A DNA stretch of 34,408 nucleotides from an uncultured Clostridium sp. (GTDB lineage Bacteria > Bacillota > Clostridia > Lachnospirales > Lachnospiraceae). The stretch's first letter is position 1. Each line of letters starts with the position of its first letter. Below are positions 8,529-16,366 of the stretch, one piece after another. Location: the NCBI GenBank assembly GCA_900544905.1, contig UQXF01000022.1, forward strand, positions 1 to 34,408, read 5' to 3'. Made by a program: the position numbers and the translations under genes. Under the pieces are notes generated by a model, which saw only the letters and a list, made by a program, of their open reading frames with translations, made no database searches and was not told the origin of the DNA.

Positions 8529-8972
8529 CTATTCCACTTCGGCTATCGTCTCAACAATCAGTTTAACACCCTGAATCTCGATTACCTTAACAGTCTCACC
8601 TGCCGGAATTATCACGGAATCCTCCTTTGCTCTTGCTGTCCATTCCATTCCGTTAATCTTCGCCTGTCCCACTTCCTTCAGATTATTGATTTCCTGTAAA
8701 ACATACGCCTTCTGTCCAATCAACGCCTCTGAATTGGTTTTCTCCGTCCTTGCATCTAAATGCTTCACTGCAATCGGCCGTGTCATCACCAGTAAAATAA
8801 CAGAAACCACTACGAACAAAATAGTCTGTATCGCCAGATTGGCACCACAGGCACCGGCAACCGCTGCCACAAAGGCTCCTCCTGCAAACCAGATTGTGGT
8901 CAGTCCCAGTGAGATAATCTCAAACACAATGAAGATTGCCGCAAGCAATAGCCAGCATATTACTTCTATCAT
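8529..8972 (-). CDS. NfeD-like membrane protein
   Basis: 147-residue short NfeD protein. Membrane helices lie at about residues 3-25 and 28-65 (two or three segments), followed by a C-terminal OB-fold domain (about 80-147) starting near EALIGQKAYVLQEI and containing GMEWTARA and the VKVIEIQGVKLIVE strand pair. It lacks the serine protease domain of long NfeD proteins. It is co-transcribed with the SPFH gene, to which NfeD OB domains are thought to couple. The start ATG at 8972 has GGGAGG 8 nt upstream, with its own promoter about 40 nt further up. Confidence 0.92.
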   Translation of the reverse strand: MIEVICWLLLAAIFIVFEIISLGLTTIWFAGGAFVAAVAGACGANLAIQTILFVVVSVILLVMTRPIAVKHLDARTEKTNSEALIGQKAYVLQEINNLKEVGQAKINGMEWTARAKEDSVIIPAGETVKVIEIQGVKLIVETIAEVE

Positions 8973-9012
8973 AAGTATACCTCCCTTTCCTTACGGATTT
9001 CCCTTATATGCT

Positions 9013-9041
9013 ATTTTACTCTATTTCGGATATTTTCACAA
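9013..9041 (-). promoter_or_regulatory. Predicted sigma-A promoter of nfeD-SPFH
   Basis: -35 TTGTGA at 9036-9041, spacer 17 bp, -10 TAAAAT at 9013-9018. It lies between the phoR stop and the nfeD start, implying the NfeD/SPFH pair is transcribed independently of phoPR. Confidence 0.6.
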
Positions 9042-9080
9042 CCATTATATTAATTTTTCTTCTACCGTCACTGCTGACAC

Positions 9081-10865
9081 TCAGCATTCATGCTTTACAG
9101 GCAGAACCACAGTAATAGTGGTTCCGTTTCCTGCCTCACTCTTTATTCCGATATTTCCATGATGGAGCAGCACCACATGCTTTACAATGGAAAGTCCCAG
9201 CCCGGTTCCCCCAATTGCCTTGGAATGGCTCTTATCCACTCTGTAAAACCGTTCAAAAATACGTTCCTGCTCCTCTGTTGGAATCCCAATACCAGTGTCC
9301 TCCACTGTGATAACTGCTTTTGAAATGCCATCCTCCATAACGGAATGAAGGGTTACAGCGACTTTCCCGCCCTGCTTATTGTATTTGATTCCATTGTCAC
9401 ACAAATTATAGAGCACCTCTTCTATCATGGAAGGGATTCCTTCCATCACAACATCCTCTCCCACAATATGAATGGCGACCTCTTTATTTTTACATGGAAT
9501 TTTCAGTCTCTCCTTCACCTGCTTTGCCAGCTCTCTTAAATGTATTTCCTCTGTCTCATAAACCACCGTTTCCTCATCCAATTTAGACAGGAAAATAATA
9601 TCATTAACCAAATCAATCAGTCTTCCCGCCTCTTCATATATGTTCTTTGCAAACTCCGGAATATCCTCCGGTTTGACAATTCCATTCATGATTATCTCAG
9701 CCACTCCCGAAATAGAGGTCAGCGGCGTCTTAAGCTCATGGGACACATTGGAGGTAAATTCTCTCCTCAGCTGTTCCCGCTTTTCCTTTTCCGTCTCATC
9801 CAAAACAATAATGATAACACCGTCCACCTGCTCCTCGGGAACGGATACATCCTTCGGTGCCTGCCGGGCGGCAGTCTCATCCTTTACCACGTCTTCTATG
9901 ATAATCGGGTTTGCCAATATCCGGTAAATGCGGTCTCCAACCTCCAAATCCCTCTGGCTGCGAACCCCTTTCAATGCCTCCTGTACCGCTTCCCTCACAT
10001 TCCGGTTGCGGTCAAAGCTTACTATATTCTGCCCTGTATAATCTATTTCCCTTGATGCCTCCAACAGCTCCACTGCCGCCATATTATAGGACAGAATCTT
10101 TTCATTCCGGTCAAGCACCAAAAAGCCCTCCCGCATGTGCTCTGTAAGTGCCTGAAACTTTGCCTGCTGGCTTCTCAAGTCATCCATCTGCTGGTCAATC
10201 AATATATTCTGTTTCCGGATACGCTTCAGAAGAGGAACTAACTCCTCATATTCCTCATCCATCTCACCGTATAACAAATCCATATTATTGATAGGCGCCA
10301 CAATATTTTTCGCAACACTCTTTGACATAAAATAAGATAAAACGATTATGAGAAAAACGAGAAATGCTGTGGGCTGCAGCATAGCAATCACGATGGAAAA
10401 TACAGTATTGTAAGCACTGGATACACGGAGAACCGAGCCATCTCTCAGCTCCACCGCATAATAAACAGTCTGCTCGTCTAACGTATTGGAGTATCTTACT
10501 GCATATCCTTCTCCTTCCCTGATTGCATCCTGTATTTCATCCCTGTCTTTATGGTTCTCCATTTTCTTCTCTTCAACATCTGAATCAAATAATACATTTC
10601 CTTCCTTATCCACCCAGGTAATTCTGTTTTTATGGGCTTCCGATGTATCAACATTCTGATTAATAAATACATTCCGGTTAAAATTGGTAAGATATTCTTC
10701 TCCAACGGCATCAATGCCGCAAGCTATATATTCCGCCTCCGACTTAAGCTCTGTTTTAATCTGGTTGTCAAAATAATCATATAAAATACCCACTATGATT
10801 ACATAGGATATTAATAAGGTTACCATAGATACCCAAAATGTATTTTTAAAGATTCGTTTAATCAT
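9081..10865 (-). CDS. phoR: Sensor histidine kinase PhoR
   Basis: 594-residue membrane sensor kinase paired with the response regulator just upstream. Helix TM1 is at about residues 10-29, an extracytoplasmic domain at 30-155, TM2 at about 156-179, then a HAMP-like linker, a PAS domain (about 235-350), HisKA with phosphoacceptor His376 in NVSHELKTPLT, and HATPase_c with N box (NLCDNGIKYN, 487-496), G1 box DTGIGIP (523-529) and G2 box GGTGLGLSI (552-560). The PhoR assignment comes from this PAS-containing architecture and from its place beside pst-phoU. It would phosphorylate PhoP when phosphate is scarce. It starts at the ATG at 10865 after AGGTGAT, 55 nt behind phoP. TM boundaries are by eye. 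Confidence 0.92.
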   Translation of the reverse strand: MIKRIFKNTFWVSMVTLLISYVIIVGILYDYFDNQIKTELKSEAEYIACGIDAVGEEYLTNFNRNVFINQNVDTSEAHKNRITWVDKEGNVLFDSDVEEKKMENHKDRDEIQDAIREGEGYAVRYSNTLDEQTVYYAVELRDGSVLRVSSAYNTVFSIVIAMLQPTAFLVFLIIVLSYFMSKSVAKNIVAPINNMDLLYGEMDEEYEELVPLLKRIRKQNILIDQQMDDLRSQQAKFQALTEHMREGFLVLDRNEKILSYNMAAVELLEASREIDYTGQNIVSFDRNRNVREAVQEALKGVRSQRDLEVGDRIYRILANPIIIEDVVKDETAARQAPKDVSVPEEQVDGVIIIVLDETEKEKREQLRREFTSNVSHELKTPLTSISGVAEIIMNGIVKPEDIPEFAKNIYEEAGRLIDLVNDIIFLSKLDEETVVYETEEIHLRELAKQVKERLKIPCKNKEVAIHIVGEDVVMEGIPSMIEEVLYNLCDNGIKYNKQGGKVAVTLHSVMEDGISKAVITVEDTGIGIPTEEQERIFERFYRVDKSHSKAIGGTGLGLSIVKHVVLLHHGNIGIKSEAGNGTTITVVLPVKHEC

Positions 10866-10920
10866 TTTATCACCTTATTTCCCCTTCAACTAATATATTT
10901 TACAAGCAAACGGCTCTCTC

Positions 10921-11607
10921 TTATCTGCCCACCGGATTACACAGCTTATATCCAAAACCTCTCACTGTCTCTATCAGCCTGCCGGCTTCCCCTAATTTCT
11001 GCCGCAGGGTTCTCACATGAACATCCACGGTTCTGCTCTCTCCATCAAAATCATAACCCCATACAGACTGTAAAATCTGGTCCCTTGAAAAAACGGTTTC
11101 CTGGTTTTGCAGCAGCAGCGCCAGCAGTTCAAATTCTTTATAGGTAAGCGTATTTATCTCCTCTTCATTTACCTTTACCACATGCTTGGAAATACTGACA
11201 TAAAGCGGACCAACGGTATAGGTATCCGCCTTTTCCTCCACCGTCTCACTTCTCCGCAGCAATGCCTTGATTCTTGACATAAGCTCCATCATACTGAAGG
11301 GCTTTGCCACATAGTCATCTGCGCCGGAATCCAGACCCAATACCTTATCATACTCCGTTCCCTTTGCGGTGAGCATGATAATTGGGAGATTCCTGGTCTT
11401 CTTGCTGCTCCTGAGCTTTCTTAAAATATCCATTCCATCCTCTTCCGGAAGCATAATATCAAGGAGTAAAAGCTCCGGAAGCTCTTCCTCCATTTTTTTC
11501 CAGAAATCACTGGGGCGTTCAAAGCCCATTGCCTCAAAGCCTGTATTTTTTAATGTATATAGAACAAAATTCTGAATACTCGTATCATCCTCTAATAAAT
11601 AAATCAT
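10921..11607 (-). CDS. phoP: Response regulator PhoP/PhoB, OmpR family
   Basis: 228-residue OmpR-family transcription factor. The receiver domain (1-115) contains acidic Asp7/Asp8, phosphoacceptor Asp50 in LLLDIMLPEEDG, Thr80 and Lys102 in KPF. The C-terminal winged helix (about 130-226) includes LTYKEFELLALLL, DQILQSVWGYDF and the recognition region RTVDVHVRTLRQKLGE. The true start is the ATG at 11607, preceded by GGAGGG; an in-frame extension to 11664 has no support. It is transcribed with phoR and likely autoregulated through the Pho box upstream. Its expected targets include pstS. Identity as the phosphate regulator rests on context with pst, phoU and the Pho boxes. Confidence 0.93.
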   Translation of the reverse strand: MIYLLEDDTSIQNFVLYTLKNTGFEAMGFERPSDFWKKMEEELPELLLLDIMLPEEDGMDILRKLRSSKKTRNLPIIMLTAKGTEYDKVLGLDSGADDYVAKPFSMMELMSRIKALLRRSETVEEKADTYTVGPLYVSISKHVVKVNEEEINTLTYKEFELLALLLQNQETVFSRDQILQSVWGYDFDGESRTVDVHVRTLRQKLGEAGRLIETVRGFGYKLCNPVGR

Positions 11608-11648
11608 GCTCTTCCCTCCATTTTTTAACAACATCCTGCAATGCATAT

Positions 11649-11682
11649 AGGCTTGTGGTTTCATTACATGAAATACAAGCCT
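11649..11682 (-). other. Hairpin in the phoP leader
   Basis: AGGCTTGT (11649-11656) pairs with ACAAGCCT (11675-11682), and an inner TTTCAT/ATGAAA stem gives a 14 bp interrupted hairpin. It lies between the phoP promoter and start codon. No U-run follows on the minus strand, so it is not an ordinary terminator. It may affect mRNA stability or translation. Confidence 0.55.
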
Positions 11683-11711
11683 TATTCTTTATCCTTATTT
11701 TACAATATCCA

Positions 11712-11751
11712 ATTATATTTTACAAACAGTGCATTGTTAAATGTATGTTAA
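11712..11751 (-). promoter_or_regulatory. Pho box and promoter of phoPR
   Basis: Two direct repeats TTAACA (11746-11751 and 11735-11740 as read on the minus strand) are separated by exactly 5 bp, the arrangement bound by Gram-positive PhoP. The second repeat doubles as a -35, 17 bp from a perfect -10 TATAAT at 11712-11717. The site starts 7 bp after the phoU stop codon. This predicts PhoP-dependent autoregulation of phoPR. Confidence 0.75.
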
Positions 11752-11758
11752 ATATAAA

Positions 11759-12412
11759 TCAGGAATCCTTATTCCCAGATACCTTTGTGCCGGTCAGAGA
11801 ATAAAGAACCCACTCCGCAATATTGGTTGCATGGTCGCCAATCCGCTCATAATATTTTGCAATCATAATCAAATCAATATACATTTCTCCATCTGACTTT
11901 TCACTGGAAATAATCTGTATCAGCTGTTTTTTCAGATTGTCAAAAAGGTCATCCACCACATCATCTGCCTCTATCACTGCCTTTGCCAGCTCCGCATCCT
12001 TTCTCACAAAAGCCTCTACGCTGTCTGACACCATCTTACCTGCCGCCTTCGCCATCTCTTCAATACATGCCTTGCTTTTTTCATCGCATCTTTTTACATA
12101 CTCCACAATTTCAATAATATCCAGTGACTGGTCACCAATCCGCTCCATATCAGATATCATTTTCAGGGCAGAGGATACGGAACGCAAATCTCTTGCCACC
12201 GGCTGCTGTTTTAAAAGCAGCTTCATACAGAGATTTTCAATATCACTTTCCATCCTGTCCACTTCTATTTCTTTCGTCTTTGCCGCTTCCAGATAATCAT
12301 GTTCCTCTGATAACGCTTTTTTTGACAGTTCAATCAGTTCCTCGCAAAGCGCACCCATTTCTATCAGCTCTTTATTCAGTAATTCTAACTGTGAGTCAAA
12401 ACGATTCCGCAT
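11759..12412 (-). CDS. phoU: Phosphate signalling protein PhoU
   Basis: 217-residue all-helical PhoU protein, normal length. It has two PhoU repeats of three-helix bundles, with family motifs around EVDRMESDIENLCMKLLLKQQP and ARDLRSVSSALKMISDMERIGDQ in the first half and MIAKYYERIGDHATNIAEWVLY in the second. It acts at the Pst transporter and PhoR to signal adequate phosphate and restrain uptake. The ATG at 12412 is 2 nt past the pstB stop; a TTG at 12418 in the same frame is the less likely start. It is the last gene of the pst operon. Confidence 0.95.
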   Translation of the reverse strand: MRNRFDSQLELLNKELIEMGALCEELIELSKKALSEEHDYLEAAKTKEIEVDRMESDIENLCMKLLLKQQPVARDLRSVSSALKMISDMERIGDQSLDIIEIVEYVKRCDEKSKACIEEMAKAAGKMVSDSVEAFVRKDAELAKAVIEADDVVDDLFDNLKKQLIQIISSEKSDGEMYIDLIMIAKYYERIGDHATNIAEWVLYSLTGTKVSGNKDS

Positions 12413-12414
12413 AA

Positions 12415-13164
12415 TCAACCAAACCTTCCTGTAATATAATCCTCTGTTCTCTTGTCATTAGGACTTGAGAACAATTTTTCAGTATCATCATATTCAATGA
12501 CTTCCCCCAATAAGAAAAATGCCGTCTTATCAGAAATACGTGCCGCCTGCTGCATATTATGGGTTACCATGACTATGGTGTAATCCTTTTTCAGCTCCAC
12601 TGCCAAATCCTCTATTTTAGAGGTTGAAATCGGGTCAAGCGCCGAGGTCGGTTCATCCATCAGTAATACATCCGGCTGTACTGCCAATGCCCTGGCGATA
12701 CAAAGCCGCTGCTGCTGTCCACCGGATAATCCCAATGCACTCTTTTTCAGACGGTCCTTTAATTCATCCCATATTGCCGCATCCCGGAGGGATTTCTCCA
12801 CAATCTCATCTAACTTTACCTTTGAATGTATTCCATGTGTTCTGGGACCAAACGCAATATTGTCATATACACTCATCGGGAACGGATTCGGTTTCTGAAA
12901 AACCATACCTACCTTCTTCCGGAGCAGATTAACATCCATATCTCCATAGATATCCTCTCCGTCAAGCAGTGCTGTTCCGGTAATCCTGCATCCCTCCACC
13001 AAATCATTCATCCGGTTTAACGACTTTAAAAAAGTTGACTTTCCACAGCCGGAGGGCCCAATAAATGCAGATATCTCATTTTTTGGAATATGCATATTGA
13101 TTCCCTTTAAGGCTTTAAAATCTCCATAATATAATTCCAGATTTTCTATCGTAAATTTGTCCAT
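12415..13164 (-). CDS. pstB: Phosphate ABC transporter ATP-binding protein PstB
   Basis: 249-residue ATPase that powers the Pst phosphate importer. It contains Walker A GPSGCGKST (about residues 38-46), Q-loop region VFQKPNPFPMSVYDNI, ABC signature LSGGQQQR, Walker B VLLMDEPTSALDP and the switch His in VMVTHNM. FQKPNPFPMSVYDN is characteristic of PstB. The start at 13164 is supported by GGAG 9 nt upstream; the ATG five codons earlier has none. It lies 70 nt after pstA and just before phoU. Confidence 0.97.
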   Translation of the reverse strand: MDKFTIENLELYYGDFKALKGINMHIPKNEISAFIGPSGCGKSTFLKSLNRMNDLVEGCRITGTALLDGEDIYGDMDVNLLRKKVGMVFQKPNPFPMSVYDNIAFGPRTHGIHSKVKLDEIVEKSLRDAAIWDELKDRLKKSALGLSGGQQQRLCIARALAVQPDVLLMDEPTSALDPISTSKIEDLAVELKKDYTIVMVTHNMQQAARISDKTAFFLLGEVIEYDDTEKLFSSPNDKRTEDYITGRFG

Positions 13165-13234
13165 AGTTAAATTCTCCATTCTGCCGAATCACTCGGTCTT
13201 CCTAACAAACTTTAATTTGATAGCAAATAATTGC

Positions 13235-14149
13235 TTATTTCTTTGTAAACCTCTTAGCAATAAAGCTTGAAAATGCGTTAATCAACAGCACCATCACCAG
13301 AAGAACAACAGCTGTTGCATATGCCTGCTCCATATACAGGCCTTCACTTAACAGACAATACATATGTACCGCCAGGGTTCTGGTGGAATCAAAAAGCCCG
13401 GTGGCTGCCGTTGCCACGGTTCCCGCAGTGAAAATCAATGCGGCGGTTTCTCCCACTATACGGCCAATTGCCAGAATGATTCCTGAAAAAATACCAGGCA
13501 TTGCTGACGGCAGTACGATTTTAAATACAGTACGCAGTCTTCCGGCTCCCAGTCCAAAGCTTCCTTCCCTATAGGAATCCGGCACAGCCAGCAGTGCCTC
13601 CTCTGTAGTTCTCATGATAACCGGCAAGACCATAATCGCCAGTGTAATGGCACCTGCCAGCAGGGTGTAGCCCCATTTCAAGCCGATACAAAACATCAGA
13701 TAACCGAATAATCCAAATACAATAGACGGAATACCCTGTAAGGTCTCTGTGGTGACTCTCACGATATTTACCAGTTTATTTCCTCTCTTTGCATATTCCA
13801 CTAAGTAGATGGCAGAAAAGATACCCACAGGAACCGCCATCAGCAGGGTTAAGCCCGTCATATACAGGGTATTAATCATGGCTGGCATCATAGATACATT
13901 GTCCGTATTGTATTCCCACTCAAACAGTTCAGGTTTGATATTAGGGATACCCTTAACCAGTATATAACCAATCAAAAACAACAGCACCCCTACTGTGACC
14001 ATGGCGGCTGCCACCACTAAAAGCCATAAAAGCAGGGACAATGGCTGCCTTTTATATGCCTTCATTTTCTGGGCAAAGGTCTGCCGGTTGATTCCCCGAA
14101 TTTCATTTACATTCATATCCTTTTCCTTTACATCCTGTACTGCTTCCAT
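13235..14149 (-). CDS. pstA: Phosphate ABC transporter permease PstA
   Basis: 304-residue inner-membrane permease that pairs with PstC. The first membrane helix is at about residues 37-62, followed by five more. The coupling region is in EALLAVPDSYREGSFGLGAGRLRTVFKIVLPSAMPGIFSGIILAIGRIVGETAAL, the EAA motif that contacts PstB. The start ATG at 14149 lies 2 nt after the pstC stop, with GGAAGGG upstream. A downstream ATG at 14116 also has a good ribosome site and would shorten the N-terminus by 11 residues. Confidence 0.96.
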   Translation of the reverse strand: MEAVQDVKEKDMNVNEIRGINRQTFAQKMKAYKRQPLSLLLWLLVVAAAMVTVGVLLFLIGYILVKGIPNIKPELFEWEYNTDNVSMMPAMINTLYMTGLTLLMAVPVGIFSAIYLVEYAKRGNKLVNIVRVTTETLQGIPSIVFGLFGYLMFCIGLKWGYTLLAGAITLAIMVLPVIMRTTEEALLAVPDSYREGSFGLGAGRLRTVFKIVLPSAMPGIFSGIILAIGRIVGETAALIFTAGTVATAATGLFDSTRTLAVHMYCLLSEGLYMEQAYATAVVLLVMVLLINAFSSFIAKRFTKK

Positions 14150-14151
14150 AA

Positions 14152-15006
14152 TTAATCCCTTCCTTTTTTCTTGATTGCCGAAAAGCTTAAATTGATAATC
14201 AGTATAAATACAAATAATACAACTGCTGTACCAATCAATGCATCCTTATGCAGACCTGACGCATATCCCATTTCCAGTACAATATTGGAGGTAAGGGTTC
14301 TTACACCGCCTAAAAGGGAGGTTGGCATAACCGCCTGGTTTCCGGCAACCATGACAACCGCCATAGTTTCGCCAATGACACGTCCGATACCAAGGATTAC
14401 CCCGGCAAGGATTCCTGATTTTGCCGCTGGAAGTACTGCAAAAAATACTGCCCTCTCATGGGTTGCACCCAGCCCCAGAGCCCCTTCGTAATAGCTCTCC
14501 GGCACAGCCCGGATGGAAGATTCGGCAACTCCGATAATGGTCGGCAGAATCATGATTCCAAGCATGATGGAAGCTGTCAGAATATTTTTTCCGCTGCCGC
14601 CAAACAGGCTCCTTACCATAGGCACCAGTACCACTAATCCAAAGAAACCATATACAATAGACGGAATGCCTGCCAACAGCTCGATTGCCGGTTTTATCAC
14701 CTTATATGGCTTTTCCGGACAGAATTTTGCCATGAATACCGCACATAAAATTCCCACCGGCACACCAAAAATTACGCCCCCGGCAGTTACATAAATACTT
14801 CCCACAATCATAGGAAGAATTCCAAATAAGCCCTCTAAGGGCTTCCATGAAGTCCCTCCCAAAAATTTACCCGGTGATATTTCAAAAATTGCCGGTACAC
14901 CATTTGCAAAAATAAACAGGCAGATTAATGCTACCGCTAATATCGATGCACATGCACTTACCAGAAATACACCGTGCATTACCTTTTCTGATATATTATT
15001 CTTCAA
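14152..15006 (-). CDS. pstC: Phosphate ABC transporter permease PstC
   Basis: 284-residue permease with six predicted membrane helices, the first at about residues 10-36. The EAA region is AESSIRAVPESYYEGALGLGATHERAVFFAVLPAAKSGILAGVILGIGRVIGETMA, the contact for PstB. LLAGIPSIVYGFFGL is a typical PstC stretch. The start is a TTG at 15006 with AAGGAG six nt before it; the in-frame extension to 15081 runs through the intergenic hairpin and is not likely to be coding. It follows pstS by 124 nt, separated by the hairpin. Confidence 0.95.
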   Translation of the reverse strand: MKNNISEKVMHGVFLVSACASILAVALICLFIFANGVPAIFEISPGKFLGGTSWKPLEGLFGILPMIVGSIYVTAGGVIFGVPVGILCAVFMAKFCPEKPYKVIKPAIELLAGIPSIVYGFFGLVVLVPMVRSLFGGSGKNILTASIMLGIMILPTIIGVAESSIRAVPESYYEGALGLGATHERAVFFAVLPAAKSGILAGVILGIGRVIGETMAVVMVAGNQAVMPTSLLGGVRTLTSNIVLEMGYASGLHKDALIGTAVVLFVFILIINLSFSAIKKKGRD

Positions 15007-15049
15007 GTTTTTCTCCTTTCCAGATTCCTGCTGCAGGGATAGCAATGAA

Positions 15050-15102
15050 AATTTCACTATCACTTTTAAGTCATGGTACATTTTAGAAGTGATAGTGAAA
15101 TT
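15050..15102 (-). other. Intercistronic stem-loop between pstS and pstC
   Basis: A perfect 16 bp inverted repeat (AATTTCACTATCACTT at 15050-15065 with AAGTGATAGTGAAATT at 15087-15102) surrounds a 21 nt loop. It begins 28 nt after the pstS stop and is followed only by TTTTC. Such hairpins usually protect the binding-protein mRNA or partly terminate, giving more PstS than permease; that role is inferred. Confidence 0.8.
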
Positions 15103-15130
15103 CCTTTACTCTTTCCTCTCAGGAAAGAAT

Positions 15131-15982
15131 TTAATTTAATTCGGACCAGTCTGTGATTTCGCCTACATAAATCTGCTTAATCTGCTCTGCTGTTAAATCT
15201 TCTACCGTAGAGTTATTGTTTACAATAACGCAGATACCATCCATTGCAATCTGAATCTCCTCTAAGCTTTCAAGCTCTTCCGGCTTTAATTCCCGGGAAG
15301 ACATTCCAATATCACATGCACCCTCTGTGGCAGATTCAATACCTGCGGAAGAACCTGTCTGCTGGATTTCTGTTGTCACATTCGGATTTAACTCTTTATA
15401 TTTTTCTGTCAACTTTTCCATTACAGGAGATACAGAGGTAGAACCTGCAAGAGTAATTTTTCCTTCTTTGCCGGATGCCTCATATTTCTTTCCTGACTCA
15501 ACGCTGATATAACCCTCTTCATCAATGATTGCCTGACCGTCATCGCTTAAGATAAAATCAATAAAGTCCTGAGCTATTTCTGATGTGCCATCCTTTGGAA
15601 TACAGATTTCAAAAGGTCTTGCCACCTTATAAGTACCGGATTTTACATTATCCACTGTTGCTTCCACACCATCAACCTTTAACGCCTTAACACTGTCATC
15701 CAGAGAACCTAAAGATATGTAGCCGATTGCATTCTCATCTCCTGCTACTGTTGTCATCATGACAGATGTAGAATTTGTAACCTCTGCAGTCGATACTGTA
15801 TTGTCCACATCATCCACCGCTATCTCCAAAAGCTCTGTAAATGCTCCTCTTGTACCAGAACCATCTTCTCTGGAAACCACGGTAATTGCGCTGCTTCCTC
15901 CTGCGCCACATCCCGTAAGTACACCTCCGAGCATTACCAGGCTCAGTGCTGTTGCTGCTAATTTTTTTACATTCTTTTTCAT
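15131..15982 (-). CDS. pstS: Phosphate-binding lipoprotein PstS, circularly permuted order
   Basis: 283-residue phosphate-binding lipoprotein that feeds the PstCAB transporter. A lysine-containing signal peptide ends in the lipobox LTGC, with lipidated Cys25. The domain order is unusual. The segment ITVVSREDGSGTRGAF (33-48) through GYISV (about 161), normally the second half of PstS, comes first. The segment KITLAGSTSVSP (175-186), QTGSSAG (208-214), GMSSRE (226-231) and IYVGEITDWSEL (271-282), normally the first half, comes last. All phosphate-loop motifs are present, so it should still fold and bind. The start ATG at 15982 has AGGAAG upstream; the extension to 16018 would destroy the signal peptide. 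It is the first gene of pst, behind Pho boxes. Confidence 0.93.
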   Translation of the reverse strand: MKKNVKKLAATALSLVMLGGVLTGCGAGGSSAITVVSREDGSGTRGAFTELLEIAVDDVDNTVSTAEVTNSTSVMMTTVAGDENAIGYISLGSLDDSVKALKVDGVEATVDNVKSGTYKVARPFEICIPKDGTSEIAQDFIDFILSDDGQAIIDEEGYISVESGKKYEASGKEGKITLAGSTSVSPVMEKLTEKYKELNPNVTTEIQQTGSSAGIESATEGACDIGMSSRELKPEELESLEEIQIAMDGICVIVNNNSTVEDLTAEQIKQIYVGEITDWSELN

Positions 15983-16047
15983 AATTCTCTTCCTTTCACC
16001 TTTCTGGAATTTCTCCATCTCTCTTATTTTCTTTTCTGTTGACAGGT

Positions 16048-16136
16048 ATTATATTAAGAAAGTCCTGTTAAATCTGAAATCATTGTTCTGTAAAAAATAA
16101 GTTAATCCTTTCACGGGGTTTTAAAGCCAATGTAAA
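16048..16136 (-). promoter_or_regulatory. Pho boxes and promoter of the pst operon
   Basis: On the minus strand, TTAACT (16100-16105) and TTTACA (16089-16094) are 5 bp apart, TTAACA lies at 16066-16071, and another TTTACA at 16131-16136. These match the TTAACA-type half sites of PhoP in Gram-positives. A perfect -10 TATAAT is at 16048-16053 without a normally spaced -35, as expected for an activated promoter. The pstS start is 66 nt downstream. Confidence 0.65.
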
Positions 16137-16141
16137 ATAGC

Positions 16142-16274
16142 CCGTGCCATCTCGCCTCCGCTTTGCTCCGGCTCAGCTCGATAATTCCGTGCTCATCTCG
16201 CCTCCGCTTTGCTTCGGCTCGGCTCGATATAACCCGTGCTCATCTCGCCTGCGCTTTGCTCCGGCTCGATGAAC
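16142..16274. repeat. Three imperfect tandem repeats of about 45 bp
   Basis: Copies begin at 16142, 16187 and 16234 (periods 45 and 47), each starting CCGTGC and containing ATCTCGCCTCCGCTTTGCT and CGGCTC-GCTCGAT. They are GC-rich compared with the surroundings. No ORF is evident. The block lies between the pst Pho boxes and the nadC terminator, and may be an intergenic repeat family or a structured transcript end. Together with the flanking promoter and terminator this accounts for the 348 bp gap between pstS and nadC. Confidence 0.8.
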
Positions 16275-16293
16275 GGGCTGGCGCCCTATAAGC

Positions 16294-16355
16294 GCACAAA
16301 TAAAAAGGAATCCGGAAGAACATAAATGCTCTTCCGGATTCCTTTTTATTTGTGC
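16294..16355 (-). terminator. Strong terminator after nadC
   Basis: A perfect 26 bp inverted repeat, left arm 16294-16319 and right arm 16330-16355, with a 10 nt loop. It contains AAAAAGGAATCCGGAAGA against its complement, so a U-run follows the GC core on either strand. It lies 11 nt after the nadC stop and should end nadBC transcription. Short CTATAAGC sequences on both sides extend the symmetry imperfectly. Confidence 0.88.
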
Positions 16356-16366
16356 ACTTGCACGGC

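Noticed and set aside
9060..9080. Terminator after phoR (GCTGA/TCAGC hairpin)
   Set aside because: The stem is 5 bp and no U-run follows.
12624..12932. Long antisense frames opposite pstB, phoR, argJ and other genes
   Set aside because: They are shadows of strongly supported genes, with no ribosome sites or recognisable protein features.
16142..16274. CRISPR array
   Set aside because: The units are contiguous and similar throughout; there are no unique spacers and no cas genes.
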